Positions 27,363 to 36,941 of a DNA stretch of 64,000 nucleotides are shown here, piece after piece (position 1 is the stretch's first letter; each line of letters begins with the position of its first letter). The notes below the pieces were generated by a model. That model was not told where the DNA came from and searched no databases. It saw only the letters and a list, made by a program, of their open reading frames with translations. This stretch comes from Acholeplasmatales bacterium (lineage in GTDB: Bacteria > Bacillota_I > Bacilli_A > Acholeplasmatales > Anaeroplasmataceae): the NCBI GenBank assembly GCA_017454375.1, contig JAFTDB010000011.1, positions 1 to 64,000 of the forward strand. The letters are read 5' to 3'. The position numbers and the translations under genes are program-made.

Positions 27363-27392
27363 TTGCTTAAAAGTCTACAAATGGGTTATAAT
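27363..27392 (+). promoter_or_regulatory. Promoter of the lipoprotein/LD-carboxypeptidase/S-4TM unit
   Basis: TTGCTT (27363-27368), 18 bp, TATAAT (27387-27392). The leader to ATG 27414 is only about 15 bases. Confidence 0.6.
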
Positions 27393-27413
27393 GGTCTATT
27401 ATAGGTGAAAAAA

Positions 27414-27749
27414 ATGAAAAAATTAGTATTATTATTTGCATTTTTCATATCAATAATTCTATCTAGCTGTGGTAATAGTAAGGTAGAGCCTACAGAGGCT
27501 GGTTCCACTCACTTTGTCACATTTATTGTTATGGGTGAGGAATATGGAGAGGCTAGAGTAGTCAATAATGGTAAAATCACACTGCCAGATAATCCAACAT
27601 TTGAATCATATGAATTCTTAGGCTGGTATATTGGACCAGAAATGGAATCTGCGTTTGTTAATGAAAATATTGATAAGGATTTAGTAGTTTATGCTAAATT
27701 CAATTTCCCTGAGGGAGGCGAACCTAGTGAAACCACAACTACTAACTAA
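27414..27749 (+). CDS. Small lipoprotein with InlB B-repeat-like domain
   Basis: 111 residues. Lipoprotein signal peptide ending at the lipobox LSSCG. The rest is one Listeria-Bacteroides-type repeat (VTFIVMGEEYGEARVVNNGKI... FLGWYIGPEME... VYAKFNF), followed by a short Thr-rich end. It would be a small surface-anchored beta-grasp domain. ATG 27414 has AGGTG six bases upstream; a GTG at 27405 would lie within that site. Its last 23 bases overlap the LD-carboxypeptidase start. Confidence 0.75.
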   Translation: MKKLVLLFAFFISIILSSCGNSKVEPTEAGSTHFVTFIVMGEEYGEARVVNNGKITLPDNPTFESYEFLGWYIGPEMESAFVNENIDKDLVVYAKFNFPEGGEPSETTTTN

Positions 27750-28722
27750 GGGTGATTCAATTTATTTAGTAGCCCCATCATTTGGATGTACAACATCTCC
27801 ATATAAGGAAAGAATGGAAGCTTCTATTCCTAAGCTTAAGGAAATGGGCTATGAGGTAATTGAAGGAAAAAACATTTATAAATCTAAAGGTATTGCTTCA
27901 TCTAATACACCACGCTCACGTGCTAAAGAAATAATGGATGCCTTCAAAAGTGATGCGAAGGCAGTTATTTCTGTTGGTGGTGGTGAGGTAATGGTTGAAA
28001 TCCTTGAGCATATCAACTTTGATGTTATTAAAGAAAATCCAAAATGGTATGTAGGGTTCTCTGATAATACAAACCTAACCTACACTATCGCAACTATCTG
28101 TGATATAGAGACAATTTATGGTGCTCACGCTAATGCATTTTATAATTTAGAATACACATCACTTGATACATATAACATGTTGATAGGTGAAACTAAATTT
28201 AAAGGCTACAAGAAATGGCAGCTTGAGGAGGTAGAGGATGAAAATCCTTTATCAAGCTATCATTTTGATCAAAAGACTAATGCCATATCTTATGGATTTG
28301 ATAAGGCAAAAGGTAGAATTATTGGCGGTTGCCTAGATGTATTAGTTGGATTATGTGGAACTAAATATGATCATACTAAAGAATATATCAAACGTCACAA
28401 GGATGAAGGTATCATCTTCTTCCTTGAGGCATGTGATTTAAATTCTATTAGTGTTATAAGAGCTTTAACACAATTAAAATATGCAGGCTGGTTTGATGAT
28501 GTAGATGCGTTCATCGTAGGACGAAGCCTAAATTATTTTGATGAATCATTTGGTATTTCTATGAAGGATGCCTATCTACATGTATTAGAGCCACTTAAAA
28601 AGCCAATTGTATTAGATGCCCCAATTGGTCATTTAAAGCCAACACTTCCAATCTTGGTAGGTGGACTAGCATCTGTAAAATATAAGAATAATAATATTGA
28701 AATAGAATATTTAGATAAATAG
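27727..28722 (+). CDS. LD-carboxypeptidase (S66)/MccF-like
   Basis: 331 residues from GTG 27727 (MKPQLLTKGDSIYLVAPS), matching the family start; GGGAGG lies 8 bases upstream. The nucleophile is in VGFSDNTNL, with the S66 Glu/His partners expected in FFLEACDLN and the C-terminal GHLKPT. S66 enzymes trim L,D-peptide bonds in recycled wall peptides, and the MccF branch cleaves microcin C-type toxins. Sequence alone does not separate these. The longer ATG 27691 frame lies within the lipoprotein gene and lacks a ribosome site. Confidence 0.88.
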   Translation: MKPQLLTKGDSIYLVAPSFGCTTSPYKERMEASIPKLKEMGYEVIEGKNIYKSKGIASSNTPRSRAKEIMDAFKSDAKAVISVGGGEVMVEILEHINFDVIKENPKWYVGFSDNTNLTYTIATICDIETIYGAHANAFYNLEYTSLDTYNMLIGETKFKGYKKWQLEEVEDENPLSSYHFDQKTNAISYGFDKAKGRIIGGCLDVLVGLCGTKYDHTKEYIKRHKDEGIIFFLEACDLNSISVIRALTQLKYAGWFDDVDAFIVGRSLNYFDESFGISMKDAYLHVLEPLKKPIVLDAPIGHLKPTLPILVGGLASVKYKNNNIEIEYLDK

Positions 28723-28733
28723 GAAGTGATTTT

Positions 28734-29951
28734 ATGAATAGAGTCTATGAAAGATCTCAAAAGGAGAGTTCAGCAAAGTTCTATTATTCATCCCAAAAGC
28801 TATTTAGGGAAGTAAAGGCTATAAAGCTTACACTTTACATACTATCAATGGTTCCAATCATCTTATCATTCACTCCAGTAAATGAAATAAAGATTGGTGA
28901 TACAAATATTGATGTAACATTTGTAGCTACAATGGTTGCCTTCTTGCTTAACATTATTGCCGAGCTTGCTTCTTCTTTAATGACCGGCCATAAGGAAAAG
29001 GCAATACTATTAAATCAATTATATGAAGCAGAAATTACAGGCTCATCATTCTCTAAAATTGAATATGACCGTGAATTAACTAATGAGCTTAATGAGCTAG
29101 CAATTAGAAAAGCATTAGCTAAGATGGCAAGAACAAAGAAAAATTATCATGATCCAAAGGTTCCCGAAAATATTTCTGATGAATATTGCTATCTATACCT
29201 ATGTAGATCAAGCTCTGCGGGAATTAAATATATTATGAGTAGAATGTTCTATTTCTACGTAATATTATTAATTACATTAGTTACATTATTCACATCAATT
29301 GCGATAATGAAAAGTGATAAGAATGGCACTGAACATTTCTTAAGATTAATTATCCAATTCTATCCACTAATTCTACCAATCATTAGAAATATCAATGGTT
29401 CAGCAAAGACTATGAAATATTGTTCAAAGATTGCGGCTGATATTGATAACTTCTTTGCTGATGGTGATGATTCAATTGAAAGACTTGCAAGATTCCAATA
29501 CTATGTTCAAAATATTGAATTTGAAATGCTAACAATGGCTCCTGCAAGATACGCTATCTTCCCACTTGTATTCAAGCGTGGTGTTAGAGTATTAAATGCT
29601 GGTGTTACAAAGAGATTTACTGCCGCTATTGAAGAATTAAAGAAAAAAGCTTTAATGGCTAAAGGTATCACAATTAGAACACCTAAGAAATCTATTCTAA
29701 CAAGAACTGAAATAGATCTAGAGGCACTTGAGAAAAAGGAAAGAATGCTTGAAAGAAAAAAGGCTATGGCAACTGCTGAAGAGGAGGTAGTTACTCCTAC
29801 TCCTGCCCCTGCACCTAAGCCTACTCCTAAACCTGCTACAGCTACTAAGCCAGCAGCTAAGACAACTACTACAAAGAGTGCAACAAAGACAACAAAAACT
29901 GCAGCACCTAAGACTGCTACAGTTAAAGTAATAAGAAAACCTAAAAAATAA
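28734..29951 (+). CDS. S-4TM-like membrane protein (putative pore-forming effector) with Pro/Ala/Thr/Lys tail
   Basis: 405 residues. Helix pairs lie at about 31-49 and 61-84, then a 85-residue amphipathic loop, then 170-192 and 201-218, followed by a soluble helical part and a low-complexity tail from about 345 (TPAPAPKPTPKP...). The layout and text (YYSSQKLFREVKAIKLTLY before TM1; PENISDEYCYLYLCRSSS before TM3) resemble the S-4TM family, an effector class associated with CD-NTase (CBASS) defence. No CD-NTase or other sensor lies nearby. The tail is not part of that family. Family match from memory, moderate. Confidence 0.5.
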   Translation: MNRVYERSQKESSAKFYYSSQKLFREVKAIKLTLYILSMVPIILSFTPVNEIKIGDTNIDVTFVATMVAFLLNIIAELASSLMTGHKEKAILLNQLYEAEITGSSFSKIEYDRELTNELNELAIRKALAKMARTKKNYHDPKVPENISDEYCYLYLCRSSSAGIKYIMSRMFYFYVILLITLVTLFTSIAIMKSDKNGTEHFLRLIIQFYPLILPIIRNINGSAKTMKYCSKIAADIDNFFADGDDSIERLARFQYYVQNIEFEMLTMAPARYAIFPLVFKRGVRVLNAGVTKRFTAAIEELKKKALMAKGITIRTPKKSILTRTEIDLEALEKKERMLERKKAMATAEEEVVTPTPAPAPKPTPKPATATKPAAKTTTTKSATKTTKTAAPKTATVKVIRKPKK

Positions 29952-29977
29952 AAGATGGTCGCTTGACCATCTTTTTT
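29952..29977. terminator. Bidirectional terminator between convergent genes
   Basis: AAGATGGTC / GACCATCTT 9-bp stem with GCTT loop and T-runs on both sides, shared by the plus-strand S-4TM gene and the minus-strand flavin reductase. Confidence 0.93.
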
Positions 29978-30527
29978 ACTTCTTAAATTTCATTCCATCC
30001 TTGAAGGCAGTACCAACTGCTTCCTTTGCCACTAAATATTTGTGGTTGAATGGATCAAACACTAATGCTTCTAGCTTCATTGGATCTATCTTACCATCTG
30101 TAAGAATAGATTCATCAGCAGAAATATTAACAATTCTACCAATAAGGTTTCCTTCTTCTGTAAATCTTTCTACTGTGCATTCCATTGTTAGTGGATACTC
30201 ACTAAACATTGGGGCATCTACATTAGGTGCTTTAAATGCGTGGAATCCGGTTCTTTCGATTTTATTAACCTTATTACCAGATTCAATTCCAAAATAATCA
30301 GATTCTACTAAAGTCTTCTTTGTCGCAAAAGACAAAGTGAAGGCTTTTTTTAATCTCAAATTAGCTGTAGTCTTATGCTCTGATAAGCTAATTTGAATTA
30401 ATTCATAATCATACATGCCACCCCATGCAGCATTCATTAAATTTGGAGTGCCACATTCATCATATGTACCAATCATTAATACTGGCTCTGGGAATAACCA
30501 TGCCTTACATCCGAAATCAACTCTCAT
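29976..30527 (-). CDS. Flavin reductase-like (FMN split-barrel) protein
   Basis: 183 residues. N-terminal FPEPVLMIGTYDECGTPNLMNAAWGGM and SLSEHKTTANLRLKKAFTLSF are the flavin-reductase-domain pattern that holds FMN; TGFHAFKAPNV fits the same family. Probably an NAD(P)H- or FMN-dependent reductase of unknown partner. It follows GH105 by 4 bp. Confidence 0.85.
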   Translation of the reverse strand: MRVDFGCKAWLFPEPVLMIGTYDECGTPNLMNAAWGGMYDYELIQISLSEHKTTANLRLKKAFTLSFATKKTLVESDYFGIESGNKVNKIERTGFHAFKAPNVDAPMFSEYPLTMECTVERFTEEGNLIGRIVNISADESILTDGKIDPMKLEALVFDPFNHKYLVAKEAVGTAFKDGMKFKK

Positions 30528-30531
30528 AATA

Positions 30532-31662
30532 TTATGCCTCCAGCTTCTTCATCTCTGTGTAAGCCATAATAAGTGGTCCTACACCCTTCGCATCATTTTC
30601 TACAACTGGTTCAGAAATATAGTACTCATAAGAACCATCTCTATTTGGTTTATTTTCAGGTCCAAGACCTGCAACTAGGCAAATACCACCAAGATTTAAA
30701 TCACCATTTTTTTCAGATAAATATTTATTACAAATACCATTGAAGATATCAATACCAATTTGACGATATCTTTCAGGTAATGCCTCAAGTCTAACACCCT
30801 TTAATATTGCATATGCAATCATTGATGAGCCTGAAGTTTCTAAATAGTTTCCTTCCTTATGAGGGAAGTTTGGAACCTGCCAGAACATCTTAGAATCCTT
30901 ATCCTGATATTCTAAGATACCATCAATAGTCTTTTTAAATATTTCTTTAATTGTATGATATTCATCATATAATTGCTCATCCATGAAATCAAGTACATCA
31001 ACAAGGCCAACTGTATACCAGCCAATACTTCTTAGCCAGAAGTTCTTAGATAGGCCAGTTTCCTTATTAGCCCAGAAGATTGATTTTGTACTATCATAGC
31101 CATGATAATAAAGATGTGCATTCTTATCATACATGATATCAAATACATTTTTAAATTGCTTAACAATGTCAGCATATTGACGCTTATTTCTTAATGTTTG
31201 ATATCTTGTATAGAATGGCTGTGCCATATATAAACCATCAAGCCATACTTGATTAGGATAAATCTTTTTATGCCAGAAGTTACCTTCCTTTGTCCTTGGT
31301 TGATTCTTAACCTGTGTATAAGTTAATTCAATAGCCTTTGAATATTTTTCTTCACCTGTTAATTCATATAAATCAAATAATATTCTTGATTCACAAATAT
31401 CATCAGTAGAATACTTCTCAGGCTCATAGCCTCTAATTGTGCCATCATCAAATACATAATAATCTACAAAGCTCTTTACGAAATTAATATATTTTTCATC
31501 CTTTGTAGTTTTATACATTTCAATAAGTGATGACATCATACAGCCATCAATATAGTTCCAAACAGGCTTTTTACCAGCTCTAATAGACTCTATATTCCAT
31601 AGTGGCATATCAGGTTTTGAAGTCATTAGCTTGTCGATATATTTGTCGATTAATTCATACAT
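30532..31662 (-). CDS. GH105 unsaturated rhamnogalacturonyl hydrolase
   Basis: 376 residues, an (alpha/alpha)6-barrel. Signature elements NQVWLDGLYMAQPFY (catalytic Asp) and FWLRSIGWYTVGLVDVLD, with SGSSMIAYAILKG near the end, identify the YteR/YesR family. It removes the unsaturated galacturonyl residue from fragments made by rhamnogalacturonan lyases. No signal peptide, so cytoplasmic. It shares pathway with the SGNH deacetylase at 16040. ATG 31662 follows GGTGAT; ATG 31674 is the alternative. Confidence 0.9.
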   Translation of the reverse strand: MYELIDKYIDKLMTSKPDMPLWNIESIRAGKKPVWNYIDGCMMSSLIEMYKTTKDEKYINFVKSFVDYYVFDDGTIRGYEPEKYSTDDICESRILFDLYELTGEEKYSKAIELTYTQVKNQPRTKEGNFWHKKIYPNQVWLDGLYMAQPFYTRYQTLRNKRQYADIVKQFKNVFDIMYDKNAHLYYHGYDSTKSIFWANKETGLSKNFWLRSIGWYTVGLVDVLDFMDEQLYDEYHTIKEIFKKTIDGILEYQDKDSKMFWQVPNFPHKEGNYLETSGSSMIAYAILKGVRLEALPERYRQIGIDIFNGICNKYLSEKNGDLNLGGICLVAGLGPENKPNRDGSYEYYISEPVVENDAKGVGPLIMAYTEMKKLEA

Positions 31663-31684
31663 CAAAATCACCATCCTAATTTTT

Positions 31685-31713
31685 ATTATACTTAAATAGT
31701 ATAATAATTACAA
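31685..31713 (-). promoter_or_regulatory. Promoter of the GH105/flavin reductase unit
   Basis: TTGTAA (31713-31708), 17 bp, TATAAT (31690-31685). Confidence 0.6.
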
Positions 31714-31742
31714 GGAAATAACCTCACAACAATTCAAAACAA

Positions 31743-31860
31743 AAGACCGCCTAAAAAGTGGTCTTGATTTCTATATTTTTACAATTTAATCTGTAAAAAC
31801 TCATAAATTGTGATGGCTTCACTAAGCCATTTTTTGATAAATCGGGCAAAACGCCCAGAT
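31743..31860 (-). terminator. Three stem-loops in a row after potD
   Basis: Stem 1 31744-31765 (AAGACC/GGTCTT, T-rich on the minus strand), stem 2 31813-31830 (ATGGCTT/AAGCCAT, T-run only on the plus strand), stem 3 31841-31860 (GGGC/GCCC). Stem 1 is the likely potD terminator; stem 2 faces the wrong way for any known gene. Confidence 0.6.
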
Positions 31861-31877
31861 TCAAATGTAAAAACTGA

Positions 31878-33005
31878 CTATCTAAATATAACCTTAGTAA
31901 ATTTCTTTTCAATGAATGAATATACATCATTTCCTAAGAACTTATATACCTCAGCCTTACTTCCCTCTTCATTGATGATTAGGGCTGGATTATAGGCATC
32001 AATTTCTACAACATCAGCGAAGTCTTCATCCTCGAATATATCATCATATACTGCTTGAAGTGTTGGACAATATCCAACAAATGATGAATTATCATATGAG
32101 TTATCATAATCTAGCATGAAGTTTATGAATGCATAGGCACCATCAATATTTGATGATGTCTTTGGTATAACAAGTGAATCAAAGAAAACATTATTATGAT
32201 ATTTAGGGGCATAAATACCATATGTTTTTATGTTAGTTGATTCATCACCCTCAGCCTCTAAATCTGAGTAATATGCATCAAAGAAATCTCCTGAATATAC
32301 TAAAGCAATATCAAGCTTACCAGCAGCGATATCTAGCTTTAAATCATCAGAACCCCAAGCATAGAATTCAGTTTTAGAAAGTAGGTTCATACATTCTTCA
32401 ATTTGTTCTAAATTTGTAGTATTTAGTGAATAGCCTAAATATAGCTCAGCTGCCGCTAGGGCATCACGTGATGAGTTATACATACCAACTCTACAGCCTG
32501 TAGGTAGGATGTCACGCTCAAATAATACACGCCAACCATATTCTTCTACTATTTGATCTAAATCACTAAACTTTTTAGTTGAATACATTATTCCTAGTGA
32601 CCCCCAGAAATATGGAACAAAATATCCACTATATCTTTTACAGTCTTCACTATCAAATAGTGTCTGTAGCTCAGAGACAAACATGCCTTCCTCATAATTA
32701 GATAATTTAGAATAATCTAATTCATAAATAAGGCCATCAGTTGCCATTTGATCAATCATATAATCAGATGGCACAACGATATCATATTCAGCTTGTCTGT
32801 TTAATATCTTTGAATACATTGATTCGTTAGTATCAGTTGTTACAAGCTTAACATTGATACCTGTTTCTTCTTCAAATGCTTTGATAACATCACTTGAAAT
32901 ATAATCACCCCAGTTAAGGATAGTGATTGTATTTCCACTATTTCCACAGCCTGTAAGGATTAAGGAAGTGAAAATGAATAATAATAAATAAATTATCTTT
33001 TTCAT
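31878..33005 (-). CDS. potD: Polyamine ABC transporter, substrate-binding lipoprotein
   Basis: 375 residues. Lipoprotein signal with lipobox LTGCG, then TITILNWGDYISSDVIKAFEEETGI, the PotD/PotF start. Conserved ligand positions include YFWGSLGI and the SGDFFDAY region. Binds spermidine/putrescine outside the membrane and delivers it to PotBC. Overlaps potC by 4 bp (ATGA). Confidence 0.92.
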   Translation of the reverse strand: MKKIIYLLLFIFTSLILTGCGNSGNTITILNWGDYISSDVIKAFEEETGINVKLVTTDTNESMYSKILNRQAEYDIVVPSDYMIDQMATDGLIYELDYSKLSNYEEGMFVSELQTLFDSEDCKRYSGYFVPYFWGSLGIMYSTKKFSDLDQIVEEYGWRVLFERDILPTGCRVGMYNSSRDALAAAELYLGYSLNTTNLEQIEECMNLLSKTEFYAWGSDDLKLDIAAGKLDIALVYSGDFFDAYYSDLEAEGDESTNIKTYGIYAPKYHNNVFFDSLVIPKTSSNIDGAYAFINFMLDYDNSYDNSSFVGYCPTLQAVYDDIFEDEDFADVVEIDAYNPALIINEEGSKAEVYKFLGNDVYSFIEKKFTKVIFR

Positions 33006-33871
33006 TTTTCCACCTTCTTCCTATTGGTTGCAAGCTGGTAAACAATGATGGCAGTAAATGTAATGAACATCAATACTGTGTTATAGGCACAGGCTTGATT
33101 CCATTGACCATTACGAAGTGTCTTTAGATTACCATAAATCCAAGTTGAGAAGTTATCATTCGATGCTGAAACGAAATATGTAATGATGAAATCATCAATA
33201 CTCATAGTGAAAGCAAGTAATGCTCCACTAAAGATTCCTGATGAGATACTAGGAATGATTACCTTAAATAATGATTTATAAGGTGAGCATCCTAAATCCA
33301 TTGCGGCATCAAATAATGAATTATCCTTTGATAGCTTTGGCATTACTGATAACACCACATATGGTGTTGAGAATAATACGTGAGCTATCAAGGTAGTAAT
33401 AAAGCTATAATTAGAAATAACATTAACTCTAATTACAATTGATATTATTTGGAATATTACTAGTAGGAATGCGGCTGTAACAATATCCGCATTTAAAATA
33501 GGGATATTATTTAGAATAATAAATCTTCTCTTAGCCTTTAGGTTAAGTGAATTAATACCTATTGTGGATAAGGTACCAAAGATAGTTGAGATAATAGTTG
33601 ATAGGAATGTTATTTCTAATGTGAATACAATAGAATCTCTTAAATCACCATTATCAAATAGCTTTTGATACCACTCTGTAGTTACACCATTAAGTCTATA
33701 TCCTAGTGGGTCTGTTGAAAATGATGTTAATGCCATAACAATTATCGGCGTATATGTCAAAATTAAGACAAACGCAATAAAGGCAATAATCATTACCTTT
33801 CCACTATATTTTTTTGCCTGCATAGAAAGAGGCTTTTTTACAACAATACGTTCATTCGATTCGTTCATCAT
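33002..33871 (-). CDS. potC: Polyamine ABC transporter permease
   Basis: 289 residues, six membrane helices, with the EAA-like loop DAAMDLGCSPYKSLFKVIIPS that couples to the ATPase. The LTYTPIIVMALTSFS start and TDPLGYRLNG fit PotC. Overlaps potB by 4 bp. Confidence 0.92.
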   Translation of the reverse strand: MMNESNERIVVKKPLSMQAKKYSGKVMIIAFIAFVLILTYTPIIVMALTSFSTDPLGYRLNGVTTEWYQKLFDNGDLRDSIVFTLEITFLSTIISTIFGTLSTIGINSLNLKAKRRFIILNNIPILNADIVTAAFLLVIFQIISIVIRVNVISNYSFITTLIAHVLFSTPYVVLSVMPKLSKDNSLFDAAMDLGCSPYKSLFKVIIPSISSGIFSGALLAFTMSIDDFIITYFVSASNDNFSTWIYGNLKTLRNGQWNQACAYNTVLMFITFTAIIVYQLATNRKKVEK

Positions 33872-34713
33872 AATAATGTCTCTCCTTCCGCATCAATTCT
33901 TGATACTATGTATAAGCTACCAAGAACTAAAATAATTATAACAATACTCCACATAGAGCCTATGTTATAGAAGGTATAATAATTTTTAAATTGTCGTTCA
34001 ATTAAAAGACCAACCATAGCGTAGCGTGGATCTTCCTTTGTTACTATCTTTGGAATAGTAAAGCCCATTGCGGCTGGAAGGAATACCATCATAACTCCAG
34101 AGAATATTCCCTTAGCTGACATAGGTAGTGTCACCTTAAAGAATGTCTTCATAGGTGAGGCACCTAAATCACGGCTTGCTTCATTGATAGATTTATCCAT
34201 CTTTTCAAGTACGGTATAGATTGGGAATATCATGAATGGTAAATATACTAATGTCATTACTAAGATGATCTTCAAGGCTTTGAAGTCTGATAAATCAATT
34301 GTGAAATTTAAAACATTAGTAAAGAAACTATTCTCAGATAATAAATTATTAATAGTTTGAATACGTAGTAGCATATTTGTCCACATTGGCATAATAAATA
34401 TTAGGAGTAATAAATATTTATGTCTTAAATTACTACGTGAAACAAAATACGCAATTGGATAGCCTATTAGTAAGGCTAGAATAGTTGCGATAAGAGCATA
34501 AAATAATGATCTACCTAACGCAACTAAAAAGGTATTATCAATAAGTGCTTCTAGGTTATTTGCGGTAAAACTAAAGCTTGAGGCATTAAATGTATAAACA
34601 TTAAAATTCTCAATAGTTGAAAACGCAAAGATGATCATTAATACTACTGGTAAACCAGTAAATATAATCATCCAAACAAGATAAGGAATAGATAGCTTTT
34701 TAAATCTAGTCAT
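33868..34713 (-). CDS. potB: Polyamine ABC transporter permease
   Basis: 281 residues, six membrane helices, EAA loop [20 protein letters not shown]. PotB-type N-terminus ([21 protein letters not shown]). Overlaps potA by 8 bp, so the whole cassette is coupled. Confidence 0.92.
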   Translation of the reverse strand: MTRFKKLSIPYLVWMIIFTGLPVVLMIIFAFSTIENFNVYTFNASSFSFTANNLEALIDNTFLVALGRSLFYALIATILALLIGYPIAYFVSRSNLRHKYLLLLIFIMPMWTNMLLRIQTINNLLSENSFFTNVLNFTIDLSDFKALKIILVMTLVYLPFMIFPIYTVLEKMDKSINEASRDLGASPMKTFFKVTLPMSAKGIFSGVMMVFLPAAMGFTIPKIVTKEDPRYAMVGLLIERQFKNYYTFYNIGSMWSIVIIILVLGSLYIVSRIDAEGETLL

Positions 34714-36241
34714 TTACTTTCATAAGATGGATCTCGTATGGATCTACCGAAAGACCAATCTTATCTCCTACCTTAGCAATTTCGTAATCATGAATTACGA
34801 ATTCCATTCCTCCTATTTCAGCACATATTTCAAAATGAACACCTTTAAATACTATATCAGTTACAACACCAACGAGCTTAGCCTTACTAACATCAACTCT
34901 ATCGAAATCCTCAGGTCTGATGACAACATCACATTTTTCTCCAACCTCGAAGTTTTCATCAACACATTCAAATTCCTTGCCCATAAATTCAACAATCTTG
35001 TTTCCTTTATAAACACCAGGAATGATGTTTGATTCACCAATAAAGTTGGCAACAAATCTGTTCTTAGGCTCATTGTAGATATCCTCAGGTGTACCAATTT
35101 GTTGGATAACACCTTTGTTCATAACTACAATAGTATCGCTCATTGTTAATGCTTCCTCTTGGTCATGTGTTACGAATATGAATGTTATACCTAGCTTACG
35201 TTGCATTTCCTTTAATTCGTATTCCATGTCCTGACGAAGCTTTAAATCAAGGGCAGATAGTGGTTCATCTAGAAGTAGAATTCTAGGTCTATTTACAATC
35301 GCACGTGCAATCGCAACTCTTTGTTGTTGACCACCACTCATTTGATCTATCTTACGATATTCATAGCCCTCAAGCTTAACAAGCTTTAAGGCTTCCAATA
35401 CTCTTTCCTTGATTTGTTTTTTATTTAGCATTAAGGATTTAGCACTTTTTATTTCTAATGCTTTATCCTTTAGTAATTCTTTCTTTTCCTTTTCAAGCTT
35501 AGTAAGCTCAGCCCATACAGCAACCTTCTTAAGCTCCTTAAGGGAATTCTCATAAGGCTTTCTAGCCTTACCTTCAGATACGCCCTTTTCTACTTCCTCA
35601 GCTATCTTAGCTTCTATTTCCTTTATTTTTTGTTTAGCCTCTTTTACTTCATCATCTTTTTCCCACTCAATATCAATTTGCTCATCTAGCTTTTTGATAA
35701 GTGGTGCATATTTCTTTTCTACCTCTTCAAGCTTAGTTTCAATTAAATCATTTTTAGTTTTAGTTATTTCAGCCTTAACCTCTGATTTAATTTCCTTTAA
35801 TCTAGCTTTAAGATTAATCTTTTCTTCTTTAGAAATATTCTTTTGATCTAATTTAGCTTCTAGCTCTTTTCTTTCTTTTTCGTATTTTCTTTGAACACTA
35901 TTTTTAATATCAGCCATAGTTCTAGAGAAATTACGTAAGCCGAAAGCTACGTTATCAAAAACATTAAGATGTGGGAATAATGCATAACGTTGGAATACAG
36001 TATTAATAGGACGTAGGTGTGCTGGTGTATTATTGATTACTACACCATCAAGGATTACCTCACCATAGTCTGCATCCTCAAAGCCACCTATAATACGGAG
36101 GGTAGTCGTCTTACCACAGCCAGATGGTCCTACTAATGTTATAAATTCATTTTCATTTATATAAAGATTTAAATCTTCTAAGGCAACCATATTACCATAT
36201 TCTTTGTGTATGCCTTTTAGCTCAATTAATTTTTTAGCCAT
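34706..36241 (-). CDS. potA: Polyamine ABC transporter ATPase with a ~168-residue coiled-coil insertion
   Basis: 511 residues against about 360-385 in most bacteria. Walker A GPSGCGKT (38-45), Q-loop [10 protein letters not shown] (Q84), signature MSGGQQQR (301-308), Walker B ILLLDEP, H-loop THDQEEAL, then the TOBE domain. Between NVAFGLR (~103) and [11 protein letters not shown] (~275) sits a highly charged helical stretch of about 168 residues (Glu/Lys/Asp-rich heptads) within the helical subdomain. A comparable insertion is known in mycoplasmal PotA. All catalytic motifs are intact. First gene of potABCD. SD AGGAGGG. Confidence 0.92.
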   Translation of the reverse strand: MAKKLIELKGIHKEYGNMVALEDLNLYINENEFITLVGPSGCGKTTTLRIIGGFEDADYGEVILDGVVINNTPAHLRPINTVFQRYALFPHLNVFDNVAFGLRNFSRTMADIKNSVQRKYEKERKELEAKLDQKNISKEEKINLKARLKEIKSEVKAEITKTKNDLIETKLEEVEKKYAPLIKKLDEQIDIEWEKDDEVKEAKQKIKEIEAKIAEEVEKGVSEGKARKPYENSLKELKKVAVWAELTKLEKEKKELLKDKALEIKSAKSLMLNKKQIKERVLEALKLVKLEGYEYRKIDQMSGGQQQRVAIARAIVNRPRILLLDEPLSALDLKLRQDMEYELKEMQRKLGITFIFVTHDQEEALTMSDTIVVMNKGVIQQIGTPEDIYNEPKNRFVANFIGESNIIPGVYKGNKIVEFMGKEFECVDENFEVGEKCDVVIRPEDFDRVDVSKAKLVGVVTDIVFKGVHFEICAEIGGMEFVIHDYEIAKVGDKIGLSVDPYEIHLMKVND

Positions 36242-36349
36242 AATTACCCTCCTGGAACACAGATTAGCTTAATTTTTTAATTTAATATACAAAAAATAAG
36301 TCCCACAAAATAGATAAAAATCTGTTCTATAGAACTTATATTTTCTAGA

Positions 36350-36595
36350 TTATTTACTTTCGATATCTAGGTGAATTCTCTTTCCTTCTTTAGAAGCACC
36401 TGCATAAAGAACAGTTCTAATTGCTTTAGCTATAATACCGCCTTTACCAATTACTCTACCAAAGTCAGCAGGATTAACCTTAACTTGGTATTCTAAATTG
36501 TCTTCGTCGTCATTTAGACGAACAATTTCAACGTCTTTAGGATAAGCAACTAAAGGAAGAATTAAACTCTTAATTAATTCTTCGTAGTCAATCAT
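36350..36595 (-). CDS. khpA: KH-domain RNA-binding protein KhpA
   Basis: 81 residues, single KH domain with the GxxG loop GRVIGKGGIIAKAIRTVL. Partner of KhpB in RNA binding, cell size and elongasome control. Sits 10 bp after rpsP, the usual rpsP-khpA order; the rimM and trmD genes that often follow are replaced here by potA. Confidence 0.94.
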   Translation of the reverse strand: MIDYEELIKSLILPLVAYPKDVEIVRLNDDEDNLEYQVKVNPADFGRVIGKGGIIAKAIRTVLYAGASKEGKRIHLDIESK

Positions 36596-36605
36596 CAGGG
36601 ACCTC

Positions 36606-36851
36606 CTACTTAGACATTACTTTGTTGGCAACTAAGATATTCTTTACAGTAACTGTAGGTTGTGCACCTTGTTCTAACCATGCTTTAATTCTGTCTTCTT
36701 TTAAAGTAACAGTTGCAGGATCAGTTGTAGGAACATAAGTACCTAAAATCTCTAAGAATTTACCATCTCTAGGGCTTCTAGAGTCAGCAGCAACAATACG
36801 ATATTTAGGAGCTTTATGAGCACCAAATCTTTGTAATCTAATTTTAACCAT
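36606..36851 (-). CDS. rpsP: 30S ribosomal protein S16
   Basis: 81 residues from ATG 36851 ([25 protein letters not shown]... start of S16). Five codons further upstream a GTG is open, but the family begins at MVKIRL. Early assembly protein of the small subunit. Confidence 0.96.
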   Translation of the reverse strand: MVKIRLQRFGAHKAPKYRIVAADSRSPRDGKFLEILGTYVPTTDPATVTLKEDRIKAWLEQGAQPTVTVKNILVANKVMSK

Positions 36852-36895
36852 TATATATACACTCACTTTCTTCTATTTTTTACAAATACGCATGT

Positions 36896-36923
36896 ATTAT
36901 ACCACATTAAAAAGAGCTGTCAA
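36896..36923 (-). promoter_or_regulatory. rpsP promoter within an inverted repeat
   Basis: TTGACA (36923-36918), 16 bp, TATAAT (36901-36896). The -35 box lies in the left arm of a perfect 9-bp inverted repeat, GCTGTCAAG (36916-36924) and CTTGACAGC (36933-36941), so a DNA-binding protein or a hairpin could control it. Confidence 0.75.
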
Positions 36924-36941
36924 GTATTTTTTCTTGACAGC

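Noticed and set aside
27691-27726. Upstream ATG 27691 as start of the LD-carboxypeptidase
   Set aside because: Lies inside the lipoprotein gene without an SD; GTG 27727 follows GGGAGG and fits the family N-terminus.
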